Shown one piece after another: positions 44,866 through 54,184 of a stretch of DNA of 64,000 bases. Position numbers and translations under genes: made by a program. The DNA comes from Pseudomonadota bacterium (GTDB lineage: Bacteria; Pseudomonadota; Alphaproteobacteria; Rhizobiales; Hyphomicrobiaceae): NCBI GenBank assembly GCA_023412805.1, contig JAEZRM010000137.1:118887-182886 (forward strand), given 5' to 3'. Position 1 is the first letter of the stretch; every line of letters starts with the position of its first letter. The notes beneath the pieces are model-generated. The model was not told where the DNA came from, made no database searches, and saw only the letters and a program-made list of their open reading frames with translations.

Positions 44866-47628
44866 ATGAACATCGTCATTGTCGAGTCGGCAGCCAAGGC
44901 CAAGGCGATCAACAAGTACCTTGGGTCGAAATTCAAGGTTATCGCGAGCTACGGCCACATCCGTGATCTCCCGTCCAAGGACGGCTCCGTCGAGCCGGAC
45001 AAGGACTTCGAGATGCACTGGGACGTGGACGGCCGCGCCCAGAAAGTGATGCGTGAGATCACCGCCGCCGTCAAAGGCGCCGACAAGCTCATTCTGGCCA
45101 CCGACCCCGATCGCGAGGGCGAGGCCATCTCCTGGCACATCTTGAAGGTGCTGGAAGAGAAGAAGGCGCTCAAGGGTATCCCTGTCGAGCGCGTGACGTT
45201 CAACGCCGTCACCAAACAGTCCGTTCTCGATGCGATGAAGGCCCCGCGCGCCATCGATGCGCCGCTGGTGGAAGCGTATCTGGCACGTCGTGCGCTCGAT
45301 TATCTCGTCGGCTTCACGCTGTCGCCCGTGCTCTGGCGCAAGCTCCCGGGCTCACGCTCGGCCGGCCGCGTTCAGTCGGTTGCGCTGCGACTAGTCTGCG
45401 AGCGCGAGCGCGAGATCGAGGCCTTCAAGACCGACGAATACTGGACCATCGAGGCCCTGCTCGCGACGCAGAAGGGCGAGGAAGTACGTACGCGCCTGAC
45501 GGCCATCGCAGGCACGACGCTCAAGAAGCTCGACATCAAGGATGGCCCCTCCGCGAACGCGATCAAGGCGGCCATCGAGAACGGCGACTTCGTCATTACT
45601 TCCGTCGACAAGAAGGCGACGCGGCGCAATCCGGCACCGCCCTTCACGACCTCGACGCTGCAGCAGGAAGCCTCGCGCAAACTCGGCTTCTCCGCCAAGC
45701 AGACGATGAACGTCGCCCAGCGCCTGTATGAAGGCGTGGACATCGGCGGTGAGACCGTCGGTCTCATCACCTACATGCGAACGGACGGCGTCCAGATCAT
45801 TCCCGAGGCCATCGGTCCGATCCGCCGATCCATCGAGGACTCGCTCGGCAAGCGCTACGTCGCGCCCTTCATCCGCGAGTACAAGACCAAGGCCAAGAAC
45901 GCTCAAGAGGCGCACGAAGCTGTCCGCCCGACAGATGTCTCGCGTCGCCCCGAGCATGTCGCGAAGCATATCGAACGCGACCAGGCGCGTCTGTATGAGC
46001 TGATCTGGAAGCGTGCAGTCGCGAGCCAGATGGCCTCCGCCGAACTGGAGCAGACGACCGCCGAGATCGAGGTCAAGGGCCGCGACGGCAAAGCCTATGG
46101 CCTGCGCGCGACGGGCACGGTCGTGCTCTTCGACGGTTTTCTCAAGCTCTACGAGGAAGGCCGCGACGAGGAGGACGAGGAGAGCCGCCGCCTGCCGGCG
46201 CTCAGCGACGGCGATCACCTCAAGGATCGCGGCGTTGACGCCAAGCAGCACTTCACCGAGCCGCCGCCACGCTACACGGAAGCCACGCTCGTCAAAAAAA
46301 TGGAAGAGCTCGGCATTGGCCGGCCGTCCACCTACGCCTCGACACTCGCGGTGCTCGAGGATCGCGGCTATGTGAAGATCGACCGCAAGCGCCTGATTCC
46401 CGACGACAAGGGGCGTCTCGTCACAGCATTCCTCGAAGCCTTCTTCAAGCGCTATGTCGAGTACGACTTCACGGCCGGCCTTGAAGAGAAGCTTGATCTC
46501 ATCTCGGATCACCAACTCGACTGGAAGGAAGTCCTGCGCGACTTCTGGAAGGAATTCACGGGGGCGGTCGATGAGACCAAGGAGCTGCGCGTCAGCGATG
46601 TGCTCGAAGCGCTGAACGAACTGCTCGGCCCGCACATTTTCCCCGACAAGGGCGATGGCACGGACCCACGCGCCTGCCCGAACTGCGGCGAGGGTCGTCT
46701 CTCGCTCAAGACCAGCAGGTTCGGCCCCTTCATCGGCTGCTCGAACTATCCCGAGTGCCGCTTCACGCGCCAGCTCGCCAACACGAACAACAATGGCGAA
46801 GAAGCGACGAACCCCGACGGTAAGCTGCTCGGCTATGATCCGGATACAGGACTCGCGGTTACGCTACGCACGGGCCGGTTCGGTACATACGTGCAGCTCG
46901 GCGAACAGGGCGAGGACAAGAAGGACAAGCCGAAACGCAGCTCGATCCCGAAGGGCGTCGACGCCGCCTCGGTCGATCTCGAGAAGGCGCTGCAGCTCCT
47001 CAGCCTGCCGCGTGAGGTCGGCATTCATCCCGAGACGCAGACGCCGATCGTTGCGGGGCTCGGCCGCTATGGGCCGTTCATCCTCCATGACGGCAAGTAC
47101 GCCAATCTCGAATCCATCGACGAGGTGTTCTCGGTCGGCATCAACCGTGCGGTGACGATCCTGGCCGAGAAGGCCGCAGGTGCAAAGGGCCGCTTCCAAC
47201 GGGCCGGACCGACCGTACTCAAGGAGCTCGGCGAGGATCCTGATGGCGGCGGGCCGATAAAGGTGCTGTCGGGCCGCTATGGACCGTACATCAATCAGGG
47301 CAAGATCAACGCGAACGTGCCAAAGGGCAAAGAGCCGACGGCGGTGACGGTCGAGGAGGCGATCGCGCTTCTCGCCGAGCGTGCGGCCAAGGGTGGCGGC
47401 AAGACCAAGGGCCGCAAGGCGCCGAAGAAAGCCGCTGCGGAGCCGTCCGAGAAGAAACCCGCGAAGAAAGCCCTTGGCAAGCCCGATAAGGCGCCGGCCA
47501 AGAAGGCGCCCGCCAAGAAGACTCCGCCGAAGAAGGCAGCGGCTGCATCGAGCGAAAAGCCTGCGACAAAGGCCAAGCCGAAGAGCGCCGCAAAAAGTCC
47601 GCCGCGTCGTCGTGATGCGGCTGAGTAA
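44866..47628 (+). CDS. topA: DNA topoisomerase I
   Basis: 920 residues from the ATG at 44866 (MNIVIVESAAKAKAINKYLG, the TOPRIM start). DPDREGEAISWH supplies metal ligands and the catalytic Tyr is at about 303 in TYMRTDG. One canonical C4 zinc ribbon (CPNCGEG near 603, then CSNYPEC) is followed by two or three Cys-less repeats of GRFG/GRYGPF type. The last ~75 residues are a Lys/Ala/Pro-rich tail. It relaxes negative supercoils. rnr begins 20 bases later, a conserved pair in the group. Confidence 0.97.
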   Translation: MNIVIVESAAKAKAINKYLGSKFKVIASYGHIRDLPSKDGSVEPDKDFEMHWDVDGRAQKVMREITAAVKGADKLILATDPDREGEAISWHILKVLEEKKALKGIPVERVTFNAVTKQSVLDAMKAPRAIDAPLVEAYLARRALDYLVGFTLSPVLWRKLPGSRSAGRVQSVALRLVCEREREIEAFKTDEYWTIEALLATQKGEEVRTRLTAIAGTTLKKLDIKDGPSANAIKAAIENGDFVITSVDKKATRRNPAPPFTTSTLQQEASRKLGFSAKQTMNVAQRLYEGVDIGGETVGLITYMRTDGVQIIPEAIGPIRRSIEDSLGKRYVAPFIREYKTKAKNAQEAHEAVRPTDVSRRPEHVAKHIERDQARLYELIWKRAVASQMASAELEQTTAEIEVKGRDGKAYGLRATGTVVLFDGFLKLYEEGRDEEDEESRRLPALSDGDHLKDRGVDAKQHFTEPPPRYTEATLVKKMEELGIGRPSTYASTLAVLEDRGYVKIDRKRLIPDDKGRLVTAFLEAFFKRYVEYDFTAGLEEKLDLISDHQLDWKEVLRDFWKEFTGAVDETKELRVSDVLEALNELLGPHIFPDKGDGTDPRACPNCGEGRLSLKTSRFGPFIGCSNYPECRFTRQLANTNNNGEEATNPDGKLLGYDPDTGLAVTLRTGRFGTYVQLGEQGEDKKDKPKRSSIPKGVDAASVDLEKALQLLSLPREVGIHPETQTPIVAGLGRYGPFILHDGKYANLESIDEVFSVGINRAVTILAEKAAGAKGRFQRAGPTVLKELGEDPDGGGPIKVLSGRYGPYINQGKINANVPKGKEPTAVTVEEAIALLAERAAKGGGKTKGRKAPKKAAAEPSEKKPAKKALGKPDKAPAKKAPAKKTPPKKAAAASSEKPATKAKPKSAAKSPPRRRDAAE

Positions 47629-47648
47629 GTTCAACTGAAAGAGCGCGC

Positions 47649-49985
47649 GTGCCGAAGAAGCAGAAGCGCCGCGAGAAACCCGATCGGTCGAACCGGTCGG
47701 GTCAGCCGCGCAACGAGAGCAAGAAGGCGCCGCTGCCGACGCGTGAGCAATTGCTCGAATACCTGTCCAGCACCACGGAGAAGGTCGGCAAGCGCGAGAT
47801 TGCCCGCGCCTTCAACATCCGTGGCGAGGATCGCATTGCCCTGAAGGCTCTCCTCTCGGAGCTTGCAACAGACGGCGCGATCGTCGGCAATCGCAAAGCC
47901 GTCAAACCGCGCGGCAAGCTGCCGCCCGTCGGCGTGCTGGAGATTGTCGCGCGCGACGACGAGGGTGAACTCGTCGCCGTTCCGACGAACTGGGAAGCAT
48001 CCGAAGGCGAGCGCCCGAAGATCCTGGTGCAGCAGGGTCGCCGATCGATTGGCCCCGATGGCAACGGCGCCCTTGCGATCGGCGACCGCATTCTGGCGCG
48101 CATTGCCCGTATCAGCGATACCGATCCCTTCGGATACGCACACGCGGCTGAGCCCATCAAGCGCCTACCGCGCGAGAGAAAGCGCCTGCTCGGCATTTTC
48201 CGCGCCGCCAAGCGCGGTGGCGGCGGCATGATCGATCCGGTCGACCGCAAGGATCTCAAGGAATGGCCAGTGCGTCCCGGCAACGAGGGCGATGCCGATG
48301 ACGGTGAGCTCGTCCGCTTCGACATCGTGCGCCGCCACCGCGAGGGCGTGCCTGAGGCGCGCGTCGCGGAGCGGCTCGGCAATCCGCAAGACCAGCGCCA
48401 GATCAGCCTGATCGCCATCCACGGTCACGGCCTGCCCGACGGCTTTCCCGATAGCGTGCTGGCCGAAGTCGAGACTCTGCCGTCCATCGAGACGCAGGGC
48501 CGACTGGATCTGACCAAGCTGCCGCTGATCACGATCGATCCCGTCGATGCGCGCGATCACGACGATGCCGTACTCGCCGAGCCCGATGCCGATCCGACCA
48601 ACGAAGGCGGCTTCATCGTCACGGTCGCCATTGCCGATGTCGCGCATTACGTGCGTTCAGGCACGCGTCTCGATCGTGAGGCCATGACGCGCGGTAACTC
48701 GGTCTATTTTCCCGATCGCGTCGTGCCCATGCTGCCGGAGCGTATCTCCAACGATCTCTGCTCACTGCGCGAGGGCGAGGTGCGGCCCTGCCTCGTGGCC
48801 CGCATGATCTTTGACCGCGATGGAGAGAAGCGGCGCCACACTTTCCATCGCGCCCTCATGCGCTCGGCGGCGAAGCTTTCCTATCAGGAAGCGCAGGCAG
48901 CCATCGACGGCAAGCCGAGCGAGCGCGCAGCGCCCATGCTCGACAAGGCCCTCAAACCTTTGTGGGCGGCCTACGCTGCACTCTCCGCAGCGCGCGATCG
49001 CCGTGCGCCGCTGGACCTCGATCTTCCCGAGCGCAAGATCGAGCTCGGCGAGGACGGCATGGTGCGTCGCGTGCACGTGCCCGAGCGTCTCGACGCGCAT
49101 CGCCTCATCGAAGAATTCATGATCCAGGCGAACGTGGCTGCCGCCGAGACGCTGGAGCAGGCGCGCGCGCCGGTCGTCTATCGCGTGCACGACAAGCCCA
49201 GCACAGAGAAGCTCAAGTCTCTGCGCGAGCTGCTCGACGGCCTGGATCTGCGCTTTCCGCCGGGTGATCATGTCCGTCCGAAGCACTTCAATTCCGTGCT
49301 CGCGCAAGCGAAGGATCAGCCCTATGCCGAGTTCGTCAACGAGGTGATCCTGCGCTCGCAGGCGCAAGCCGTCTACGACACGGCGAACCTCGGCCACTTC
49401 GGTCTCAATCTGCTGCGCTATGCGCACTTCACCTCGCCGATCCGCCGCTACGCCGATCTGCTCGTGCATCGCTCGCTGATCGCGGCGCTGAAACTCGGCG
49501 CCGGCGGACTGACGCCGGAAGAGAAGCCGACGCTTAGCGCAACGGCCAAGGCGATCTCGGATGCCGAGCGCCGCGCCATGGTGGCCGAGCGCGAGACGAT
49601 CGACCGGCTCATCAGCGCTTTCCTCGCCGACCGCGTGAATGCGGAGTTTGCAGGGCGGATTTCCGGCGTCACGCGCTCGGGACTTTTCGTGCGGCTCAAG
49701 GATACGGGCGCCGATGGCTTCATTCCGGCATCGACGCTCGGCGGCGGCGAGTTCTGGCGCCATGTCGAAGAGGCGCACGCCTTGATCGGCGACCGTAGCG
49801 GTCGCGGTTTTCGCCTCGGCGATGCCGTCGAAGTCCGGCTGGTCGAGGCCATACCCATGGCCGGCGCGCTGAGGTTCGAGATGTTGAGCGAGCCGGGCGC
49901 GATGCCCGGCGGTCATGCCGGCCGCGGGGGCGGCACGCACAGGCGCGGACCGCGCATTGGTAACCGTCGCCATAGGCGCCGCTGA
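47649..49985 (+). CDS. rnr: Ribonuclease R
   Basis: 778 residues from a GTG at 47649. Basic N-terminus (KKQKRREKPDRSNRSG), RNase B/OB cold-shock domains, the RNB catalytic domain with DPVDARDHDDAV (about residue 297-308, metal Asp cluster) and EFMIQANVAAAE, and a C-terminal S1 domain (FAGRISGVTRSGLFVRLKDTGADG). A Gly/Arg/His-rich end follows. It degrades structured RNA 3' to 5' processively in the cytoplasm. Probably co-transcribed with topA. Confidence 0.96.
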   Translation: MPKKQKRREKPDRSNRSGQPRNESKKAPLPTREQLLEYLSSTTEKVGKREIARAFNIRGEDRIALKALLSELATDGAIVGNRKAVKPRGKLPPVGVLEIVARDDEGELVAVPTNWEASEGERPKILVQQGRRSIGPDGNGALAIGDRILARIARISDTDPFGYAHAAEPIKRLPRERKRLLGIFRAAKRGGGGMIDPVDRKDLKEWPVRPGNEGDADDGELVRFDIVRRHREGVPEARVAERLGNPQDQRQISLIAIHGHGLPDGFPDSVLAEVETLPSIETQGRLDLTKLPLITIDPVDARDHDDAVLAEPDADPTNEGGFIVTVAIADVAHYVRSGTRLDREAMTRGNSVYFPDRVVPMLPERISNDLCSLREGEVRPCLVARMIFDRDGEKRRHTFHRALMRSAAKLSYQEAQAAIDGKPSERAAPMLDKALKPLWAAYAALSAARDRRAPLDLDLPERKIELGEDGMVRRVHVPERLDAHRLIEEFMIQANVAAAETLEQARAPVVYRVHDKPSTEKLKSLRELLDGLDLRFPPGDHVRPKHFNSVLAQAKDQPYAEFVNEVILRSQAQAVYDTANLGHFGLNLLRYAHFTSPIRRYADLLVHRSLIAALKLGAGGLTPEEKPTLSATAKAISDAERRAMVAERETIDRLISAFLADRVNAEFAGRISGVTRSGLFVRLKDTGADGFIPASTLGGGEFWRHVEEAHALIGDRSGRGFRLGDAVEVRLVEAIPMAGALRFEMLSEPGAMPGGHAGRGGGTHRRGPRIGNRRHRRR

Positions 49986-50144
49986 CAGCACCATAGACAT
50001 GAGCCGCACGTGTGCTCATGACGCAGCCTGCCATGCGGTTTGCCACATGGACCTTGCCCCCGATAGGCACTATTTCCTCGAAAGGCGACATGCTGATTAT
50101 TCGGGCAGCGATGCTCCCGACGTCGCCGGGTGGAAGGGCAGACC

Positions 50145-50615
50145 ATGACCCACACGCACGAACCTCACGCACACCATGCCGTCGATCCCCTCGCGCCACG
50201 CGACACGTGGCAGGCCATGGGGCGCGGCACGCTCGGCAAGTGTCCGGCTTGCGGTGAGGGGCACCTCTATCGCACCTATCTCAAGGTTGCAGATAATTGC
50301 GATCATTGCGGCGAGGAGCTGCATCACCAGCGCGCCGATGACGCGCCGGCATATTTTACGATCTCGATCGTGGGTCATATCGTGGTTGCCGGCGCGCTCA
50401 TTCTGGAACGCGCGCTGTCGCCTGCGACCTGGGTTCACATGGCACTCTGGTTGCCGCTGACGCTCTTCCTCTGCCTGGCGATGCTGCCTGCCGTGAAGGG
50501 CGCTCTCATCGGTCTCCAGTGGTCGAAACGTATGCACGGCTTCGGCGGCAGCGAGGATATGCCCGAGCCCGAGCCGATGCCCGCAGTTGCCGGAGATCGC
50601 GGGAGCGCGCGTTGA
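50145..50615 (+). CDS. DUF983 family membrane protein
   Basis: 156 residues from the ATG at 50145, with GGAAGGG upstream. A His-rich N-terminus (THTHEPHAHH) precedes two zinc-ribbon-like CxxC pairs, CPACGEG and CDHCGEE, then two membrane segments (FTISIVGHIVVAGALIL and ALWLPLTLFLCLAML). This is the DUF983 layout; function is not established, although members are often near cytochrome oxidase or Nudix genes. It overlaps the following Nudix start (TTGA), so the two are translationally coupled. Confidence 0.88.
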   Translation: MTHTHEPHAHHAVDPLAPRDTWQAMGRGTLGKCPACGEGHLYRTYLKVADNCDHCGEELHHQRADDAPAYFTISIVGHIVVAGALILERALSPATWVHMALWLPLTLFLCLAMLPAVKGALIGLQWSKRMHGFGGSEDMPEPEPMPAVAGDRGSAR

Positions 50616-51433
50616 GCGAGAACGAAGCCTTCAAGGCCCTGGTGGCCGAGCGCGCCGCGGCCAAGACCGGCGCTCCTCCCGCCAAGGCAAAGACGCCTGT
50701 GCTGCGTCCGCGCGATGCCTCGACCCTGATCATCATCGACAGCAAAGATGCCGCCCCGCGTGTGCTGCTCGGCAAGCGCCGCGACGATCTCAAATTCATG
50801 CCGGGAAAGTACGTGTTTCCCGGCGGACGTCTCGACGCCGACGACAAGATCATGACGGCTGCGCGTGAGCTGCGTCAGAGCGAAGCCGATAAACTCCTGC
50901 TCGACATGAAGGGGCATCCGAGCCCCGCGCGTGCCCGTGGCCTCGGTATGACGGCCGTGCGCGAGACCTTCGAGGAAGCCGGTATTATCATCGGCGGAAG
51001 GGCGGCCGCTCCCCCCGAAATCGCGCCACCGTCCGAGAATCCTTCACTCGACAGTCCCGCGGCGAAGTCCTGGCGCCAATTCCAGGCGCACGGTTTCGTG
51101 CCCGATCTCGCCGCCTTGACCTTCCTCGCGCGCGCCATCACGCCGCCTGGCCGCCCGCGCCGCTTCGATACGCGGTTCTTCTGCGTGGAGGCGTCCGCCA
51201 TCGCCAAGAGCACGGATCACAACGACGGCGAGTTGTCCGGGCTCGTGTGGATGACGCTTGTGGAAGCGCGCGAACTCGATCTGCCGCCGATCACCCGTGT
51301 CATCCTGGAGGATCTCGGCGAACGCATAGCAAAGCGCTCGCTCGACGACCCTTCCGTGCCGATCCCCTACTACTTCAATCGCCGCGGCACCTTCCGCCGC
51401 GAGATGCTGCATCTTGGCGCGGCAAGCAGCTGA
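50612..51433 (+). CDS. Nudix hydrolase, NUDT19/CoA-diphosphatase-like
   Basis: 273 residues from a TTG at 50612 that overlaps the DUF983 stop, with CGGGAG upstream; the only earlier ATG gives an Arg-rich non-protein start. The Nudix box is split: FPGGRLD at 69-75 and RETFEEAGI at 117-125, with about 40 extra residues between. Tail contains VILEDLGERIAKR and VPIPYYFNRRG. The catalytic Glu pair is intact. Similar long-insert Nudix enzymes hydrolyse CoA or other nucleoside diphosphate conjugates; substrate not known. Confidence 0.85.
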   Translation: MSENEAFKALVAERAAAKTGAPPAKAKTPVLRPRDASTLIIIDSKDAAPRVLLGKRRDDLKFMPGKYVFPGGRLDADDKIMTAARELRQSEADKLLLDMKGHPSPARARGLGMTAVRETFEEAGIIIGGRAAAPPEIAPPSENPSLDSPAAKSWRQFQAHGFVPDLAALTFLARAITPPGRPRRFDTRFFCVEASAIAKSTDHNDGELSGLVWMTLVEARELDLPPITRVILEDLGERIAKRSLDDPSVPIPYYFNRRGTFRREMLHLGAASS

Positions 51434-51853
51434 CACAGCCCATTTTTTCGACTGATTGCAGGATTGCCCTTCGGTCCACGGCAAGCGGTCGGAGCTTATG
51501 CTCGCGCGCGCATAACGAACGCGGCATAATGCGGCCTTCTGACGCATAAATTGTGGCCAAATTCAAGCACCTGATGAATCGAATTCAGACGCCGTAGTTG
51601 ACGGCCACATTTCTCCCTGCTTGTCTTCGGTCCGCCAGAGACGCGGGGAAGCAACACCGCGGCTTGTCAGCCGGCGACGGGGGACCATCTGGCGGTCCGA
51701 GCGAGGGAGCACAACACTGCGAGCCCGAATGTGAATGCGGTAGCCGCAGTCGAGCGGCTGACGTTCCGGCTTCCGGTGTCTATGCGCGTGCTGAGCCTCC
51801 ACCACGGGACTGTATGAAGCAGCCCGGGTCGCCTTTTGAAGACTGGAGGTCGT
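51434..51853. other. 420-base gap between the Nudix and RlpA-like genes
   Basis: No credible gene. It contains an imperfect 11-bp inverted repeat (51629-51639 with 51688-51698, ten of eleven paired) which could be part of a structured leader RNA for the RlpA-like gene. The GC content drops around 51500-51600, a likely promoter area. Nothing else recognised. Confidence 0.4.
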
Positions 51854-52456
51854 ATGCGTATCCTGCGAGCACTGCCGATTGCCATTGGTATGACTGTTGC
51901 CGCTCTGGCAACGCCGGCATTGGCGGATTCAGGCTACACATTTGAAGGCAGAAGCGAATATCGCGACAGTATCTCGATCAATTCCTACCGCCGCTCGAAC
52001 CTCGGCGCCATGGAGGCACGCCCCTCACAGCGGGCCGAGCGCCAGGAACGTCGCAGCAGGCGTACAGCGCGTGTCCGCGATGACGAGAGCCGGGAAACGC
52101 GGCGGGCGTCCCGCCGGAGCGCACGGCGGGTGGCTTCGCTCGGCAATGATGCCGGGGCGAGCACGAGCGGTGGCGGACATCACGGCATTGCATCCTTCTA
52201 CTGGCAGCCCCAGCGCGTCGCTTCCGGCGGCTGGTTCAATCCCAATGCCATGACGGCCGCCCACAAGACCCTGCCATTCGGCACGCGCGTGCGTGTCACC
52301 CATGCAGCCAATGGCCGCTCGGTGGTCGTCACGATCAATGACCGTGGACCGTACATCGCGGGACGGATCATCGATCTGTCGAAGGCTGCCGCCGGCGTAA
52401 TCGGTATGCAGGGTCAGGGCATTGCGCGCGTGCGCATGGAAGTCCTGGGGCGCTGA
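51854..52456 (+). CDS. rlpA: RlpA-like septal ring protein (double-psi beta-barrel)
   Basis: 200 residues from the ATG at 51854 with GGAGG upstream. Signal peptide (MRILRALPIAIGMTVAALATPALA). A very basic Arg-rich linker (about 55-100, with RRSRRTARVR and RRASRRSARR) leads to the RlpA barrel: GIASFYW, NAMTAAHKTLPFGTRVRVTH and VVVTINDRGPYIAGRIIDLSKAAA. No lipobox and no SPOR domain, unlike E. coli RlpA. RlpA-type proteins bind or cleave stripped glycan at the septum. A strong terminator follows. Confidence 0.88.
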   Translation: MRILRALPIAIGMTVAALATPALADSGYTFEGRSEYRDSISINSYRRSNLGAMEARPSQRAERQERRSRRTARVRDDESRETRRASRRSARRVASLGNDAGASTSGGGHHGIASFYWQPQRVASGGWFNPNAMTAAHKTLPFGTRVRVTHAANGRSVVVTINDRGPYIAGRIIDLSKAAAGVIGMQGQGIARVRMEVLGR

Positions 52457-52485
52457 AGCCGCGCCGAAACGAACTGCAAGATCGA

Positions 52486-52516
52486 GCGGCACGCCATCAT
52501 CTGGCGTGCCGCTTTT
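52486..52516 (+). terminator. Rho-independent terminator after the RlpA-like gene
   Basis: Perfect 11-bp GC-rich stem (52486-52496 with 52502-52512), 5-base loop, then TTTT. It begins 30 bases after the stop codon. Confidence 0.85.
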
Positions 52517-52662
52517 GCTTTGCGCAGATTCGATGCTCTCACAAAAAGCTGATGCCTCGCCGAACTTGTGGGGAGGCTGTAGCGTCTCATCTTCATGCAG
52601 TGGCCGAGCATAAGGCGCCTGGAACTGGAGCCCGGGGCCTGTCGGCCAAAGGAGCAGCCCCA

Positions 52663-52878
52663 ATGTACGAAAAAACAAACGATGATCCCGAGCAGCCCGT
52701 TCGCCGCACTTATCCGGCGATGATGCTGGATGCCAATGACGTAGCAGCCCTGTCGACACTTATGTTCGAGCTGCGCGAGATGACGCAATCGCGCCGGTCG
52801 TTCGCTGCGGCGAGCACGTTCCTCCGGCGTTTTGGTGCGGAGAGCGAAGGCCCACGCCTCGTCCCGGTGGATGCCTGA
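52663..52878 (+). CDS. Small hypothetical protein (71 residues)
   Basis: From the ATG at 52663 (MYEKTNDDPEQPVRRTYPAM) with a good AAAGGAG site nine bases upstream. Acidic N-terminus, then helical LDANDVAALSTLMFELREMTQSRRSF and AASTFLRRFGAE. No signal peptide, Cys or known motif. It lies between the rlpA terminator and a VOC gene, about 105 bases before the latter, and may have its own promoter. Function unknown. Confidence 0.6.
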   Translation: MYEKTNDDPEQPVRRTYPAMMLDANDVAALSTLMFELREMTQSRRSFAAASTFLRRFGAESEGPRLVPVDA

Positions 52879-52983
52879 CGCCGCCGCGTCCGGAATTCCT
52901 CCCCTGCGCCGATGTGCTTGGCCGGGTACCTCGCCGCGCGTTAGGTTCTAGCCAAGCAAACAGCTCGAACGCGAGGACGACCC

Positions 52984-53370
52984 ATGGCGACATTCAAGTG
53001 GGACCATATTCACCTGCGCAGCCCCGACCCCGAAGCGACGGCCGATTTCTACGTCCGCATGTTCGGCGCCGAGGTGATCCGCACCCCGCAGCCAGGCGGC
53101 AAAACCCGGATCGACCTCAAGATCGGCGGCGGCAGCGTGTTCATTGCGCCGGTCACGCCGGGCGATGGTGTCGCCTCGCCGCCGAAGACGCCCTATCAGG
53201 GCCTGGATCACTTCGGCCTTGAAGTGACCGGTATCGACGCGGTGGTAGCGGACCTCAAGAAGAAGGGTGCCGAGTTCACCATGGAGCCGAACAACATTCG
53301 GCCCGGCGTGCGCATTGCCTTCCTGCGCGGGCCGGAAGGCGTCTCCATCGAGCTACTCGAGCGGAGCTGA
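52984..53370 (+). CDS. VOC (glyoxalase/bleomycin resistance) family protein
   Basis: 128 residues, one vicinal oxygen chelate unit with two beta-alpha-beta-beta-beta modules. First module: WDHIHLRSPDPEATADFYVRMFGAE; second: GLDHFGLEVTGIDAVVADLKKKGAEF; final GPEGVSIELLE supplies the last metal-ligand Glu. His7-type and Glu ligands suggest a bound metal. The reaction is unknown. GAGGAC precedes the ATG. It ends 13 bases before the convergent lipoprotein gene. Confidence 0.88.
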   Translation: MATFKWDHIHLRSPDPEATADFYVRMFGAEVIRTPQPGGKTRIDLKIGGGSVFIAPVTPGDGVASPPKTPYQGLDHFGLEVTGIDAVVADLKKKGAEFTMEPNNIRPGVRIAFLRGPEGVSIELLERS

Positions 53371-53383
53371 GGTTTGAGCGCAC

Positions 53384-54091
53384 TCAGCAGCGCTGTTTGA
53401 TTTCGGCCTGGAGTTCAGCACGAACTTCTCCGGCCAGCGCCGCAACGCGCGCGCGCTGGTCGGGCTGCATGCCGCCGACCTCGCGCCCGAAGATATCGAG
53501 CGCCCAGTCGAGCTCTGCGCTGGCAAAGCGCAGCTTGCCGCAGTCGAGGGTCGTGCGCAGGGCGCGGTAGGCGAAAAGACGTGTGCCGTTGGAGAACTCC
53601 ATCGGCGTCGGGGCCCGCATCATCCATGATTGCGTCGGATCGGCGATCATCGCGCGCAGCAGAGCGAGGCAGTCGACGCCAACGCCGCAACGCGCCGTGT
53701 CCTGCTGGAGATCGCTCTCGGTGAGTGCTTTCGGCTGGGGCGCCGGCGGAGGACGAGCAGCAGGTGGTGCCGAGATTGCGAGATCAGGTTGAGATGGCTT
53801 CGCTGGCGGTGCAGGCGCGACGACGCGAGGCCTCTCGGGAGCAGCGGGCATGGGACGCGGCTCCGGTGGCGGCGCATAGACGACTTTCGCCGGCGCCGGT
53901 GCGGCACGATGCACGGTCGTGCCGTTGTCCCACGTATCCTTGAGCGAGAGCCGCTCTTCTTGGACTTCGACTTCTCCCGTGTAGCGCTCTGCCGGCGGCT
54001 CCTCCGCACACGCAGTCACGCCGACCGCGATCAGAGCCGCGAGAACGGCTCTGCATCCATGTCGGCACTGACGCGCGGCTGGCAATGACAT
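53384..54091 (-). CDS. Putative lipoprotein with Pro/Ala-rich linker
   Basis: 235 residues. Signal peptide with lipobox-like VGVTAC (Cys28), a Pro/Ala-rich spacer (about 60-118) and a Cys-containing C-terminal domain (ARCGVGVDCLALLRAMIADP, LDCGKLRFASAELDWAL and a final Cys). No known family recognised. It lies 93 bases downstream of the TonB-dependent receptor on the same strand and may be in its operon, so a surface or periplasmic partner in uptake is possible. The start lacks a good ribosome binding site. Confidence 0.6.
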   Translation of the reverse strand: MSLPAARQCRHGCRAVLAALIAVGVTACAEEPPAERYTGEVEVQEERLSLKDTWDNGTTVHRAAPAPAKVVYAPPPEPRPMPAAPERPRVVAPAPPAKPSQPDLAISAPPAARPPPAPQPKALTESDLQQDTARCGVGVDCLALLRAMIADPTQSWMMRAPTPMEFSNGTRLFAYRALRTTLDCGKLRFASAELDWALDIFGREVGGMQPDQRARVAALAGEVRAELQAEIKQRC

Positions 54092-54102
54092 CCCGGTCTA
54101 TC

Positions 54103-54126
54103 CGGACGAAATGAACAATTCGTCCG
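54103..54126 (-). other. Intercistronic hairpin between the receptor and the lipoprotein
   Basis: Perfect 8-bp stem (54103-54110 with 54119-54126), 8-base loop, no T-run. Probably an mRNA stability or partial termination element between the two genes. Confidence 0.45.
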
Positions 54127-54184
54127 TAAGACTATGAGGCAGGCTTTAAGTTCCTCTTAATGCTGTGGAGGTCATCGCCATCCT

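Noticed and set aside
47400..47628. Lys/Ala/Pro-rich end of topA considered as a frameshift or separate basic protein
   Set aside because: In frame with topA, and such tails are common in alphaproteobacterial topoisomerase I.
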